A DNA stretch of 64,000 nt from CAWCGU01 sp963795195 (GCA_963795195.1 CAWCGU010000006.1:310001-374000), one strand, 5' to 3'; numbered from the stretch's first letter, positions 1-8,776 are shown. Made by a program: numbers and translations. Notes: a model not told the origin generated them from the sequence alone.

Positions 1-32
1 GCCCCTGAACCGACAGACATAACGCGGTGTTC

Positions 33-57
33 GACGGGCGGCCACGGGCCGCCCGTC
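33..57. terminator. GC-rich hairpin at window start
   Basis: A perfect 11-bp stem (GACGGGCGGCC paired with GGCCGCCCGTC) closes a 3-base loop. No T tract follows, so it resembles the hairpin-only terminators of high-GC actinobacteria. It probably ends a gene lying to the left of the window. A near copy of the same hairpin follows the next gene at 670-694. Confidence 0.5.
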
Positions 58-177
58 GTCGGTTGCAGGGCTTGATCAAAGGCGCACGAATCTCCGTTGC
101 AGGCCGATTCCGGGACCCGCGCGACCAGCCGCGGCATGTACTCTGCCCGCCAGACAACTCCACCAGGGAGGTAGTGA

Positions 178-635
178 ATGCGTTTCAAGTCGATCTCGCT
201 GATCGTCGCCGTGGGCCTCGATCGGCGCACTTGCCGTTCCGAGCATCGTCCCAGCCGCAAAGGTGCAGCTCGCAGGCCAAGCTCAAGGGCAAGAACGAGG
301 TGCCCGGACCGGGCGACCCCGACGGCAGCGGACGCACGGAGGTCAAGCTTCGCCAGCGAAAGGGGAAGATCTGCTCTGTGACGACCCACGAAAACATCGA
401 GCCCCCGAAGGGTGGCGGCATCTACGTGGGCACCAAGGGCGAGGCCGAAGGGCTCTTCATCAAGCTCTTCAAGAACCCAGAGAACCCAGCGCGTCCCGGC
501 GGCTGCGTGAAGGCACCTAAGCGGAAGATCGCCAAACTCGCAGCGAACCCGAACCACTACCACATCTCGATTCAGACGCCCGACTACCCGAACGGGGCGA
601 TTCGCGGTCAGCTGAAGCTGCGCCCCGGCACCTGA
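178..635 (+). pseudogene. CHRD-domain secreted protein, reading frame broken twice near the N-terminus
   Basis: A strong ribosome binding site (GGGAGG) precedes the ATG at 178, which opens a signal-peptide-like start (MRFKSISLIVAVG). The natural continuation (SIGALAVPSIVPAAK) lies in a second frame from about 218. The conserved body (KLKGKNEVPGPGD through HYHISIQTPDYPNGAIRGQL to 635) lies in a third frame from about 275. The body matches the CHRD family, small secreted beta-rich domains of unknown biochemical role, first noted in chordin. Two single-base indels within about 60 bases would restore one protein of about 150 residues. A longer frame-0 reading from base 27 exists but has no plausible start. 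Either the gene is dead or the sequence carries two indel errors here. Confidence 0.7.
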
Positions 636-669
636 GCCGACCCGGCGCAGGCCGTATTCAGACGCTCCC

Positions 670-694
670 GACGGGCGGCCCAGAGCCGCCCGTC
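670..694 (+). terminator. Terminator of the CHRD gene
   Basis: A 10-bp perfect stem (GACGGGCGGC with GCCGCCCGTC) and 5-base loop lies 35 bases after the CHRD stop codon and is followed by GTCGTTT. Stem sequence and 3' flank nearly repeat the hairpin at 33-57. Confidence 0.65.
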
Positions 695-725
695 GTCGTT
701 TCGGTGGTCGCCGGCGGAAGAAAAG

Positions 726-798
726 TGCTCGCTACTGGGCTCGAACCAGTGACCTCCGCCTTGTCGAGGCGGCGCTCTCCCAACTGAGCTAAGCGAGC
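726..798 (-). tRNA. tRNA-Val (anticodon GAC)
   Basis: A complete 73-nt cloverleaf reads on the minus strand: acceptor stem GCTCGCT/AGCGAGC with A73, D arm GCTC/GAGC, anticodon stem CCGCC/GGCGG and T arm ACTGG-TTCGAAC-CCAGT. The 7-base anticodon loop is TCGACAA, giving GAC at positions 34-36. The base before the anticodon (position 33) reads C instead of the near-universal U. CCA is not encoded. Confidence 0.9.
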
Positions 799-959
799 AA
801 GAGCCTGATCGTAGCGTGGCTCAGGTCACTCGTCCACGCCCGTGTGGTGCGCCGATTCGACCAAACGGACAAGATCATGGCGCACCGTTGTCCGCCGACC
901 ACCAAATACGTGGATTGCTGGCTTTTTGTGCGCAGGGGAACTGAAACTTCCGGGGAACG

Positions 960-1084
960 AGAGTGTTAAGTTTGTACAAGCACGGTCGATATAGATCGTG
1001 GAGAAGCTTGCGAAAGGCTTTCAAAGTTGTAGGACCGACGGGCCAGAGGGCGGAACGCAATCTGGTGGTACGTCCTATCGGAGC
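960..1084 (+). ncRNA. Possible small transcript ending at a strong terminator
   Basis: Between tRNA-Val and the small membrane gene about 400 bases hold no convincing coding gene. A locally AT-rich stretch (TTGTAC at 972, TATAGA at 990) could be promoter-like, though the spacing between the two boxes is too short for a standard sigma-70 promoter. About 90 bases later comes a textbook terminator. Short readings through this stretch show no recognisable protein. A short untranslated RNA or a tiny peptide gene are the two options; neither is proven. Confidence 0.25.
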
Positions 1085-1110
1085 AAGGGGCCCCCTAGTG
1101 GGGCCCTTTT
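1085..1110 (+). terminator. Rho-independent terminator
   Basis: AAGGG(G)CCCC pairs with GGGGCCCTT around a CTAGT loop, with one bulged G, and is followed by TTTT. This is one of the few hairpins in the window with a real T tract, which argues that a plus-strand transcript ends here. Confidence 0.7.
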
Positions 1111-1203
1111 CCGTTCCGCTGCGAGCACGGGATCGGTGTCCGCAAACGGACGAGCCGGGGCTGCAAAGAACACGGACTTCGGGATTTGCCGGGACGATCC
1201 GAT

Positions 1204-1398
1204 CTAGGCGGCATGGCGCGGCGTGTCGTGCGCGGGAACCGACAGCGGAATCACGACTGCCAGCCGCTCGCGCTCAGCCGAATGCTGCTGAAATGCGGTG
1301 CGCCCGCGCTTGACGGCGCGAAGCGGTGAGAGTGCCCAGATCAGCAACGTCGCAACCAGTGCCAGTGCTGGGAATACTTCTGCGGGAAGGAAGTCCAT
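1204..1398 (-). CDS. Small single-pass membrane protein, function unknown
   Basis: The 64-residue product has one hydrophobic segment near the N-terminus (about residues 8-25, VFPALALVATLLIWALSPL) followed by a basic, polar tail. The ATG at 1398 is chosen because AAGGAG lies about 10 bases upstream; a longer reading to 1458 lacks such a site. I do not recognise a family. It stands alone between the transcript candidate and tRNA-Cys, with a 14-bp palindrome about 85 bases upstream that may belong to its control region. Confidence 0.55.
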   Translation of the reverse strand: MDFLPAEVFPALALVATLLIWALSPLRAVKRGRTAFQQHSAERERLAVVIPLSVPAHDTPRHAA

Positions 1399-1482
1399 TT
1401 TCGCTCTCTCTCCTTGGTAGCGCTGAGCCGATATTTGTTTCGGCATCCAGAGCCACAACCTTGAGTCCGACTTCGACGCTTA

Positions 1483-1496
1483 TGGGTACGTACCCA
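1483..1496. promoter_or_regulatory. 14-bp perfect palindrome (operator candidate)
   Basis: TGGGTACGTACCCA is a perfect palindrome in the upstream region of the small membrane protein gene, in a locally less GC-rich stretch. It is the size and symmetry expected of a dimeric repressor site. No regulator gene adjoins it. Confidence 0.35.
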
Positions 1497-1590
1497 ACAT
1501 CGAAACGGTTCTCACATGCGCAGCGAAAAAACTTTGAGGCGGCCAGACGGCCCGAAGAGCCGCCGAGACCGCGAGACGTCCGACCGGAGA

Positions 1591-1661
1591 AGGCGCCTAC
1601 CGGAATCGAACCGGTGTAAACGGCTTTGCAGGCCGCTGCGTAGCCACTCCGCCAAGGCGCC
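1591..1661 (-). tRNA. tRNA-Cys (anticodon GCA)
   Basis: The minus strand reads GGCGCCT...AGGCGCC with U73, the discriminator typical of tRNA-Cys. The D arm starts TTGGCGGAGTGGC, the anticodon loop is CTGCAAA (GCA), and the T arm ACCGG-TTCGATT-CCGGT is complete. Length is 71 nt and CCA is not encoded. Confidence 0.93.
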
Positions 1662-1703
1662 GAGTCGGCGCTAGCGTAGCGAGGGTTCGGCAGGCTTCAG
1701 CGC

Positions 1704-2183
1704 TCAGGACCGCAATGCGCCAGACGCCTGGACCGGGCTGAGGACGATCACCGGCAGCTCCCGCTCGGTCCTCGTTTGATATGCGGCGTAGTCGGCGTAG
1801 TTGGCGACCAGCAGCGGCCACAGCCGCTCGCGCTCGGTTCCGCTGGCCAGTCGCGCCACCACCTCGGTTCTCCTTTTGCCCACGAGAACGCTTGTCCGCG
1901 GGCTGTCCTTGAGGTTGAGCCACCACGCCGGAGTCGCGTCGGAGCCGCCGTGCGATGCGACGACCACGAGGTCGTCGCCGTTTGCGAGGTAGACGAGAGG
2001 TGTCGTCCGCGGCTTGCCGGACTTGCGGCCGACATGATCGATCACCAGCACCGGGGCGCCCGAGATCTTGTTGCCGAGGCGCCCGCCGCTGACCTTGTAT
2101 AGCGCGACGTTGGCGCGCGTAAAGCCGTTCCACAACCGCAGGCGCAACGACCCGGGAGGGGCACCTTTGGGCGGGGTCGCCAT
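1704..2183 (-). CDS. Nitroreductase/deazaflavin (F420)-dependent oxidoreductase
   Basis: The 159-residue protein matches the DDN-like split-barrel family: N-terminal NVALYKVSGGRLGNKISGAP, then VLVIDHVGRKSGKPRTTPL, NGDDLVVVASHGGSD and a WWLNLKDSP segment, the usual order of cofactor-binding elements. Family members use deazaflavin F420H2 to reduce quinones or nitro compounds in the cytosol. A TAGGCT box lies 7 bases before the ATG, which suggests a leaderless transcript. It is transcribed alone. Substrate cannot be inferred. Confidence 0.85.
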   Translation of the reverse strand: MATPPKGAPPGSLRLRLWNGFTRANVALYKVSGGRLGNKISGAPVLVIDHVGRKSGKPRTTPLVYLANGDDLVVVASHGGSDATPAWWLNLKDSPRTSVLVGKRRTEVVARLASGTERERLWPLLVANYADYAAYQTRTERELPVIVLSPVQASGALRS

Positions 2184-2235
2184 CGCAGCCAGCCTACGTC
2201 ACCGCGACGCAACGGCCCAGACGTCTTGTCAGGAG

Positions 2236-5200
2236 TCAGCGAAGCAGGTAGTCGATCGCGCGGCCCATCACCTCGTTGCGGGTCGCGGCGTCGCTGATGC
2301 CCTCGAGGCCGAAGCCCATGTAGAGCGTGCCGGGCGTCGCGATCGCCGCGCCCTCTTTGATGCCGAGGCCCGCACGACGCACCCAGTCGTTGCGGTTGGC
2401 GCCCTCGATCCCCTCCGGATCCTGGGGCGCGCCCGATACCGTCCAGCCGTCCATCGGATCGCCGTCCTCCTCGAAGGACGTGCTGCCATCGCCAGTTGAA
2501 ACCTCGATGTCGTCAACGAAGACGCCGGGGAACTGCTGGAAGCCCCAGTCGGACACCGAGCTGATCGAGATCTCAACCTGACTGCCCGCGTAGGCGGAGA
2601 GGTCGAAGCTGAGCTGCTGCCATCCGCTCGAGCTGCCGTTGGCCGCGTGCCACTCGCCGGACGTGCCGGTCGGAGAACAGGTGCCGGTGGCTGGATCGAA
2701 CGTTTGGTAACGGGTCAGGAACGGGTGCAGCACGTTGGCAGCGTCGTCGGGGTTGCTCCAGCCGCCCGGACAGGACTGGTCGGCTGAGAGGTCGTTGCTG
2801 GTGTGCCCGTTCTGGTCGGACAGCGTCGTCCAGTCGTCCTCTCCGACGGTGTGGGCCTCGACGATCATGTAGTCGAAGTCCAGCTCGAGGTTGTAGCTCG
2901 ACCAGAACGACAGCGTCCCTCCGCCAGCGGGCACGTTGATCGAGCGGGTCAGCCGCTTGTAGGCCTCGTCGGCGCGGTCGGACCACATGAACGACGAGCC
3001 CGTGTGCGGATCAAACGGGCCGGCGAGGCCGCTCTGGTACTCGGCCGCCGGCCAGCTCTCGAACTGCGGGAAGCTGTCGGCCGGGTCGGTCACCTCGAGG
3101 AAGTCGCCCGTCGCGATGAAGGACGAGTTCGTGACGTGGTTCTGGGCGCTGTCTGCCCCGTTGAAGCCCCAGTCGAGCCCGTCAAACGGGGTGTCGATTC
3201 CGTTGACGTCGAAGGGCTCGAACGTCGAGGGATCGCTGCCGCCGTCGGGTGTCGTGATCGCGGCGCCGAACATGTACTCGATCGGGTCGCCCTGCGAGTT
3301 GCCGGAGCCGAGCAGCGCCAGGCAGCGCGACGCGACCGCTGGATCGGCGCGGCACTCGCGGTTCTCGAAGGGGTCGTAGAGCTGCGTCCCGAGCGCCGGC
3401 GTGTACTGCTGGCCGGCCAGCTGGCCGCTGTAGAGGACGCGACCACCCTCGTTGACGAAGTCACGCACCTCGAGCAGCTCCTGCATCGCCAGGCGCGAGG
3501 CGTTGCCTGGGCCCCAGCCCGGCTCGCGGGTGACGACGTCGTCGCCCGTGTACCAGACGACGGCGTCGTAATGGGAGAGCACGCCGAGCGCGTCCGGCGC
3601 TGTGCGGCCGTTGGCGTCGACGTCGTAGACGTCGAACTCAACCCCCGCGGCGCTCAAGGCATCGGCGTAGTAGGAGAGGTAGTCGGGAGGCGCGCTTGGC
3701 GGCCCCAGCTGCGAGGCGCCGGTGTAGTCCTCCGCCGAGAGAACCAGCACCCTGCGATCGCTGTCGGAAGCCACCTTGTAGGTGAAGGAGTCGCTCTTTC
3801 GGCCAAGCGCAGAAAACCAGACCTTGATCGTGTCGCCCGGTTCAGTTCCACTGACCACGCCGCGGCGAACCTCGTAATAGGCGCCGTTGCCCGGTCCGTA
3901 GGTGTCGCCGCCTTGCCAGCGGCCGGTCCGCCTGGTGCGCACGGGACCGTCGTTCACCTGGTAGCGCAGGAAGACGGGTCCGATCCTGCGGCTGGCGAGC
4001 ACCCGCACCTCCTGCGGGCTCCCGTAGGAGGTGCCGAACTTGAAGTCGAACAGCGACGTCTGGCCGTTCTGCGGATCGATCTCGTCAGCGTCGAGATAGA
4101 ACGGCTCGACGTCGATGCCGACAGGTGAGACGGGGTCGTAGGGCCGTACTGCCGAGCGTGCCAGCCCGAGATGGAAATCGAGCGTGCGCTCGAACTCCGC
4201 CTGGACGAGATCCTCGTCGTCGGGGAACACGAACCCCGCCCCGGGGATCCCCTCCCCCAGCTCGGGCGTGTAGGCAATCGTGCCCGCGGCGGTGTCGGCG
4301 TAGTCCGTCGTCTCGCCGTTGGTGATGTAGAGCGTGTCGGCCGACTGCCCGGGATTGAAGCCGGGGATCGCCGGCTCGGCGTCGGTTCCGCCCAGCGCCA
4401 CGTAGAGGGGATAGTCGGCGTCGAGCGCGCCGACCTGCCATCCCTGCGGATAGAGCAGCCACTCGCCGTAGGAGTGGAGATTCGACTGGAAGACGGGCTC
4501 GACGCGGTTGATCAGGCCCTGCATCGCCTGGGTCTCGGGCTCGGACGCCTCGCTTGGCCCGCGATAGGTCTCGTCCGCCGGGTCCGGCGATGAGCCCTCG
4601 TTGTCGTATCCCCAGTGCTCGGCGTAGTTGCGGTTGGGGTCGACGCCGTCGCCGACGGAGATCTCCCCGTCGTCGTTGTTGTCGCGCAGGTTCTTGCGCC
4701 AGAGGCGCTCGTGATCGAAGCTGTACTGGTAGCCGTCGGGGTTCGCGCTGATCACGAACCAGAGCTCGGTGCGACGCAGCAGACTCCGGATATCCTTGTT
4801 GCCTGCGTTGTACTGGTCAACGAAGTAGTGCAGCAGTCGGCGGTTGACCTCGAGGCTGATCCACTCGCGGGCGTGCTGGTTGGACGAATAGAGCACCGAC
4901 GGACGCGCTCCGTCGCGGATCCCGCGGGCCCCCTGAGTCACCTTGACGGCGATCAGCTCGCGGCCCTGGGCGGTGTGGCCGAGCACATCCAGATCGATCA
5001 GACCGCGGTTTTCGCGGGCGAGCCCGTAGAGCTCGTCACGAATCCCCCCCGGCTCGTCCCAGGAGCGGTAGACGCTGAAGCCGTTCACGGCCATCGCCCT
5101 CGCCTGCTGGGTGACCGTCTCGCCCTCATCGTTGCGAATCAGGCCCACGTCGACGCCCTCGGCCCGCAGCTTGGCTGCGTCCGCGCGGGTGAGCACCGCG

Positions 5201-5394
5201 TCGGCACGGATCCCGCCCGGGGTCGGCTCGACATCGATCAATTCGACGCCGCCGACCACATCGGCGATGGCGTCACCCGGCCCCTCGACGCTGTACATCT
5301 CGAGTCCCTCGCCGCTCTGAGCCCTCGCAGCCGGCGCAAGCACCAGCGCAACCAAGACGAAGACTCCAGCAACAGCAGCGACTCTGGCCCACAT
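2236..5394 (-). CDS. Large secreted zinc carboxypeptidase (M14) with C-terminal immune-inhibitor-A-like region
   Basis: The 1052-residue protein begins with a signal peptide (residues 1-25, ending ARA). An M14 peptidase domain spans about residues 108-400: zinc ligands H174 and E177 in NQHAREW, H307 in SNLHSYGEW, NPDGY at 219, DPNRNY at 252 and catalytic E378 in YTPELGE. It would remove C-terminal residues from peptides outside the cell. About 570-690 resembles a flavodoxin/GATase-like fold (VVWYTGDDVV, GGRVLYSGQ). The last 350 residues hold beta-sandwich repeats like those of immune inhibitor A metalloproteases (FWSSYNLE, GWQQLSFDLSAY, VFVDDIEV). GGAGG lies 7 bases before the ATG. It is a single-gene unit. 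Confidence 0.88.
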   Translation of the reverse strand: MWARVAAVAGVFVLVALVLAPAARAQSGEGLEMYSVEGPGDAIADVVGGVELIDVEPTPGGIRADAVLTRADAAKLRAEGVDVGLIRNDEGETVTQQARAMAVNGFSVYRSWDEPGGIRDELYGLARENRGLIDLDVLGHTAQGRELIAVKVTQGARGIRDGARPSVLYSSNQHAREWISLEVNRRLLHYFVDQYNAGNKDIRSLLRRTELWFVISANPDGYQYSFDHERLWRKNLRDNNDDGEISVGDGVDPNRNYAEHWGYDNEGSSPDPADETYRGPSEASEPETQAMQGLINRVEPVFQSNLHSYGEWLLYPQGWQVGALDADYPLYVALGGTDAEPAIPGFNPGQSADTLYITNGETTDYADTAAGTIAYTPELGEGIPGAGFVFPDDEDLVQAEFERTLDFHLGLARSAVRPYDPVSPVGIDVEPFYLDADEIDPQNGQTSLFDFKFGTSYGSPQEVRVLASRRIGPVFLRYQVNDGPVRTRRTGRWQGGDTYGPGNGAYYEVRRGVVSGTEPGDTIKVWFSALGRKSDSFTYKVASDSDRRVLVLSAEDYTGASQLGPPSAPPDYLSYYADALSAAGVEFDVYDVDANGRTAPDALGVLSHYDAVVWYTGDDVVTREPGWGPGNASRLAMQELLEVRDFVNEGGRVLYSGQLAGQQYTPALGTQLYDPFENRECRADPAVASRCLALLGSGNSQGDPIEYMFGAAITTPDGGSDPSTFEPFDVNGIDTPFDGLDWGFNGADSAQNHVTNSSFIATGDFLEVTDPADSFPQFESWPAAEYQSGLAGPFDPHTGSSFMWSDRADEAYKRLTRSINVPAGGGTLSFWSSYNLELDFDYMIVEAHTVGEDDWTTLSDQNGHTSNDLSADQSCPGGWSNPDDAANVLHPFLTRYQTFDPATGTCSPTGTSGEWHAANGSSSGWQQLSFDLSAYAGSQVEISISSVSDWGFQQFPGVFVDDIEVSTGDGSTSFEEDGDPMDGWTVSGAPQDPEGIEGANRNDWVRRAGLGIKEGAAIATPGTLYMGFGLEGISDAATRNEVMGRAIDYLLR

Positions 5395-5526
5395 AAACGT
5401 CCTCCATAACCCGACGGCCTATACCTATTTCCATTTGCGCCCCTGTGATCGAGCTCGCGGCCAGGAGCGACTGTCGCCCCGGAGTTACCCGCAATGCCAA
5501 TTGCTACGCGAATGTCGGGAGCCGGC

Positions 5527-6291
5527 TCAGAGGACGCGCAGGAACTCAATCGTCGTGCGGGAGGCGCAGAAGCCGAGCCGCCCGTAGAGCTCCTTTGGCC
5601 GACCCTGATCGTCCGCGCATATCCAGAGGTCGCGGACGTCGCCGGCGGCTCCGATCGCCGCGCGGGTCACGGCGGTTCCCCGCCCATTCCCGCGCTGATC
5701 GCGGCGCACGAACACCTCGGTGATCTCAGCCGCGTCACCGTCGTGCTCGAGCTGGGCGAAGGCCACGGGCAACTCGTCCACGCATACAGCGAGGACCCGC
5801 GTGTGGCGGCGCATCGCGACGTCGCGTGCCTGCGCGTGGTAGCCCCGCGTATCCCGCCCCGGCGACTCCTCCTCGAACCAGGCGACGCGGAGGTCGTGCA
5901 CGGCGTCGTAGGGAACCTCCACGACCTCGGCCGCGAGATCCGGCTCCCGCCGGCCCTCGTGGCGCATCCAGACGAGGCGCTGCGCAGTCCAGCCTCGAGC
6001 CTCGAACCCGGCGCGAAGCGGCTCAGCCGCGCGAGCGTCATCAAAATCGACGCGACGGTGTGAGAGCCCGACGAGCGCCTCGTCGGCGAACGCGGTCAGG
6101 TCTTCCGCGCCGATGGCTGGAACCTGCTCGACGCGCACGACATTGAAGTCGTAGTAGGACGGATAGCGCGAGGCGCGAACCACCGTGCCGTGCGCCCAGG
6201 GCTCGGCCCGATCGCAGACGGCGGCGTGCTTGCCGTGGAGCCATGCGACGGCCCGCGCGGCCGCACCATTGCCCAACCTTCCCTCGGCCAT
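5527..6291 (-). CDS. GNAT-family N-acetyltransferase
   Basis: The 254-residue protein carries a C-terminal GNAT fold: DELPVAFAQLEHDGD, then ITEVFVRRDQRGNGRGTAV, the acetyl-CoA pyrophosphate-binding R/Q-x-x-G-x-G/A motif, followed by YGRLGF. The N-terminal half may be a degenerate second GNAT unit. It would acetylate an unknown amine in the cytosol. The start is uncertain: ATG codons at 6291 and 6336 both lie downstream of the preceding gene's stop and neither has a clear ribosome binding site. It lies 70 bases after the CBS membrane protein gene and is probably cotranscribed. Confidence 0.78.
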   Translation of the reverse strand: MAEGRLGNGAAARAVAWLHGKHAAVCDRAEPWAHGTVVRASRYPSYYDFNVVRVEQVPAIGAEDLTAFADEALVGLSHRRVDFDDARAAEPLRAGFEARGWTAQRLVWMRHEGRREPDLAAEVVEVPYDAVHDLRVAWFEEESPGRDTRGYHAQARDVAMRRHTRVLAVCVDELPVAFAQLEHDGDAAEITEVFVRRDQRGNGRGTAVTRAAIGAAGDVRDLWICADDQGRPKELYGRLGFCASRTTIEFLRVL

Positions 6292-6361
6292 CGCGCGAAC
6301 CGTAGCGCCCGCGATCGGCGCGATGGCGTAAATCATCGCCGAGCGCAGGAGCCAGGCCGCG

Positions 6362-7657
6362 TCAATCGGGGCTCGGCGCCGCTCTTGGCTCGGCCTCCAG
6401 CGCGTCGATGTGTGCATCGCTGACGCCTGAAACCCTCATAGAAACGCCCTCGAGCTCGATCACCTCACCCTCCTCGGGGAGCCGTCCCAGCTGCTCGATC
6501 AGATAGCCGCTGATCGTGGCCTCGTGCGCGTCGTCAATCTCGAGGTCAAGCGCCTCCGAGACGGCACGCAGCGAGGCAGATCCCGCAATCTTCGTCGTTG
6601 GGCCGTCTCGCGAGATCGGCTCGATCGTCTCAGGGTCGAACTCGTCCTCGATCTCGCCGACGATCTCTTCCAGGATGTCCTCCAGTGTCACCAGCCCGAC
6701 GGTCGTTCCATGCTCGTCTGCCACCAGCGCGAGGTGCTCGCGCCTGCTTCGCAGCTGCCCGAGCAGCTCGTCGATCAGCAGGGAGTCGGGCACGCGCTCG
6801 AGCGGGCGGGCGATGGATTCCGGGTCGTCGTCCGCAGGGGCAACGAGCAGGTCCTTGGCGTGTATCACGCCCACGGCGGAATCGAGCCCGCCGTCCGGGG
6901 CGCAGAGAGGCAGGCGCGTCAGGCCGGTGCTGGCGATCACCTCGATGATCTCCTCGCGCGACAGAGCTGTGGTCACGAACCGCACCTCGGGACGAGCGAC
7001 CATCACCTCCCTCGTCCTGCGGTCGCCGAAGGTGAGGACGTTCTCGGCGAAGGTGCTCTCCTGCTGTTCGATCAGGCCCTCCCGGCCGCTCTGGCGCACC
7101 AATGTGCGCAACTCGTCCTCGGTGTGCGGGGCGTGCCCCGCCTCGCTGGCCGGCGGGATGCCGAACGGCCGCAGAAGCAGATTGCCGAGCCCGTTGAAGA
7201 AGTCGACGAGCGGCTTCGTGACCAGGTAGAAGCCCCTCATCGGGGGCGCCAGCAGCCGCACCAGAGGACCGGTGCGCGATATCGCGGCGCTTTTCGGCGC
7301 AAGCTCGCCGACGACGACGTGCAGCAGCGTGATCACAGCGAAGGCGAGGGCCCCTGCGACGCCTATCCCCACGATCTCCGCCCCGTCGCCGAAGAGATCC
7401 TCGAAGAGGTTATGAAACGCTCGCTCTCCCACCACGCCGAGCCCCAGCGAAGCGACCGTGATCCCGAGCTGACAGGCGGCCAGGTAGGCATCGATGTGGC
7501 CTACCGCGTGCTCGACGGAGCGCGCACCGGCGCGGCCCTCGTCGAGCCATCCCTCGACCTGGGTCGGCCGGACGCGCGCGATGGCGAACTCGCTGGCCAC
7601 GAAGAAGCCGTTTGCGAGCACTAGGAGGAAGGCGACGGTGATCTCGATTGCAGTCAA
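6362..7657 (-). CDS. CNNM/CBS-domain membrane protein (HlyC/CorC family)
   Basis: The 431-residue protein shows the family order: an N-terminal membrane domain (about residues 1-170, with ANGFFVASEFAIARVR and VVVGELAPKSAAI), a paired CBS module (about 205-335, including SAVGVIHAKDLL and VGLVTLEDILEEIVGEIEDEFD), and a C-terminal transporter-associated domain (about 345-420). Relatives take part in magnesium or cobalt transport or tolerance. The reading opens with TTG at 7657; no ATG is closer to the first membrane segment. Substrate is unknown. Confidence 0.88.
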   Translation of the reverse strand: MTAIEITVAFLLVLANGFFVASEFAIARVRPTQVEGWLDEGRAGARSVEHAVGHIDAYLAACQLGITVASLGLGVVGERAFHNLFEDLFGDGAEIVGIGVAGALAFAVITLLHVVVGELAPKSAAISRTGPLVRLLAPPMRGFYLVTKPLVDFFNGLGNLLLRPFGIPPASEAGHAPHTEDELRTLVRQSGREGLIEQQESTFAENVLTFGDRRTREVMVARPEVRFVTTALSREEIIEVIASTGLTRLPLCAPDGGLDSAVGVIHAKDLLVAPADDDPESIARPLERVPDSLLIDELLGQLRSRREHLALVADEHGTTVGLVTLEDILEEIVGEIEDEFDPETIEPISRDGPTTKIAGSASLRAVSEALDLEIDDAHEATISGYLIEQLGRLPEEGEVIELEGVSMRVSGVSDAHIDALEAEPRAAPSPD

Positions 7658-7804
7658 GGGCAGATCAGCCGCGGACGAGGATACCGACGGCCGGGCTTTG
7701 CATCGCAGTCATTCGGGCGCCGTCCTCGTGTCGCCGCCAGGCGGAGGGAGCTCCGACCGAGCGGCGTCGTCACCCCCCGCCGGCGCCGCCGAGCGTGATG
7801 ACCC

Positions 7805-8770
7805 TCACGGCACCGCCGGGCCCCAGCTGGGCCAATTCTCCTGACGATCAGGAGTGCTGATCACGTGGTCGAGGTTCGATCCGTCCGCGTTCATCACGCA
7901 GATGTCCTGGTTGTAGTCCGGTGGCGGTCGCCTGCGAGTCCCCTGGTTCTCGCACATCAGGAGGATCTGCGTCCCGTCGGGCGAGAACCATGGCTTGTGA
8001 CCGCCAAAATCCCTCGTCGCTGGTGCAATCGTCTGGCGTTGCTTGCCGGAGGGGCTGACCATCTGGACAGATCCGTTGGGGGCGTTGTTGTAGAGGATCC
8101 AACGTCCATCCGGCGACCAGGTCGGATGCTCGGATGACAGGCGCCAGGGTGTCAGCTGCCGAACCCGGCGCGTTCGCGTGCTGACGACGAAGATGGCCTG
8201 GCTGAAACCTCCGTCAGGGTGGATCCGAATTCGACCGAAGGCGATCTGATCGCCGGCAGGCGAATAGCGCGGCTCGACATCGAAGCCGGGTGAGCGCATC
8301 CGCACCGGGCGCCTGCCGCTGCCGTTCGCCCGCATCGTCCACAGGTGCGTCTCGAACTCGGGCGAGTCGAAATCCGTGCTCGGCGAGAAGTCGTAGACGA
8401 TTCGCCGACCGTTCGGCGAGAAAGAGGGAAGCTCGTGGATGCCGTGACCAGAGGTCAGCACCTCAACCCCGCTTCCGTCAGACGCCATCGTCGCGATCTG
8501 AACGTCGCCGTCGCGCTCGACGAAGTCGAACGCGATCCGGGCTCCATCCGCACGCCAGTCGCTGCCGAAGCCGGGGCGCCTGTCAAGCGCAGTGATCTGG
8601 GTTCCGTCGGATGAGGCGCGGAAAAGCGGCCTGCTTTCGCCCGTTTCGAAGTTGTCGAGTCGGAAGACGATCGGTCCGTTCGCCCCTCCGAACGTCGCGC
8701 CGGCTGGTAATGCCGAAGCAGATACCGCAGCGATGAGAAGCGCTGCGGCGAGCAAAGCCCTGCGACCCAT
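7805..8770 (-). CDS. Secreted TolB-like (PD40/WD40-like) beta-propeller protein
   Basis: The 321-residue protein has a signal peptide (about residues 1-25, ALPAGA cleavage region) and a series of about 45-residue blades with the recurrent pattern SxxGxxIxF and P-x-WSPDGRWI (for example PSFSPNGRRIVYDF, PTWSPDGRWILY, PWFSPDGTQILL). This is the periplasmic TolB C-terminal type of propeller, a protein-binding scaffold. No partner gene is adjacent. The ATG at 8770 follows a TAGTCT box at 6 bases, consistent with a leaderless transcript. The 147 bases before the next gene hold nothing recognisable. Confidence 0.82.
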   Translation of the reverse strand: MGRRALLAAALLIAAVSASALPAGATFGGANGPIVFRLDNFETGESRPLFRASSDGTQITALDRRPGFGSDWRADGARIAFDFVERDGDVQIATMASDGSGVEVLTSGHGIHELPSFSPNGRRIVYDFSPSTDFDSPEFETHLWTMRANGSGRRPVRMRSPGFDVEPRYSPAGDQIAFGRIRIHPDGGFSQAIFVVSTRTRRVRQLTPWRLSSEHPTWSPDGRWILYNNAPNGSVQMVSPSGKQRQTIAPATRDFGGHKPWFSPDGTQILLMCENQGTRRRPPPDYNQDICVMNADGSNLDHVISTPDRQENWPSWGPAVP

Positions 8771-8776
8771 GACACC

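Noticed and set aside
2803..4128. 441-codon plus-strand open frame
   Set aside because: It is antisense to the carboxypeptidase gene and shows only composition-driven Arg/Val/Gly-rich sequence.
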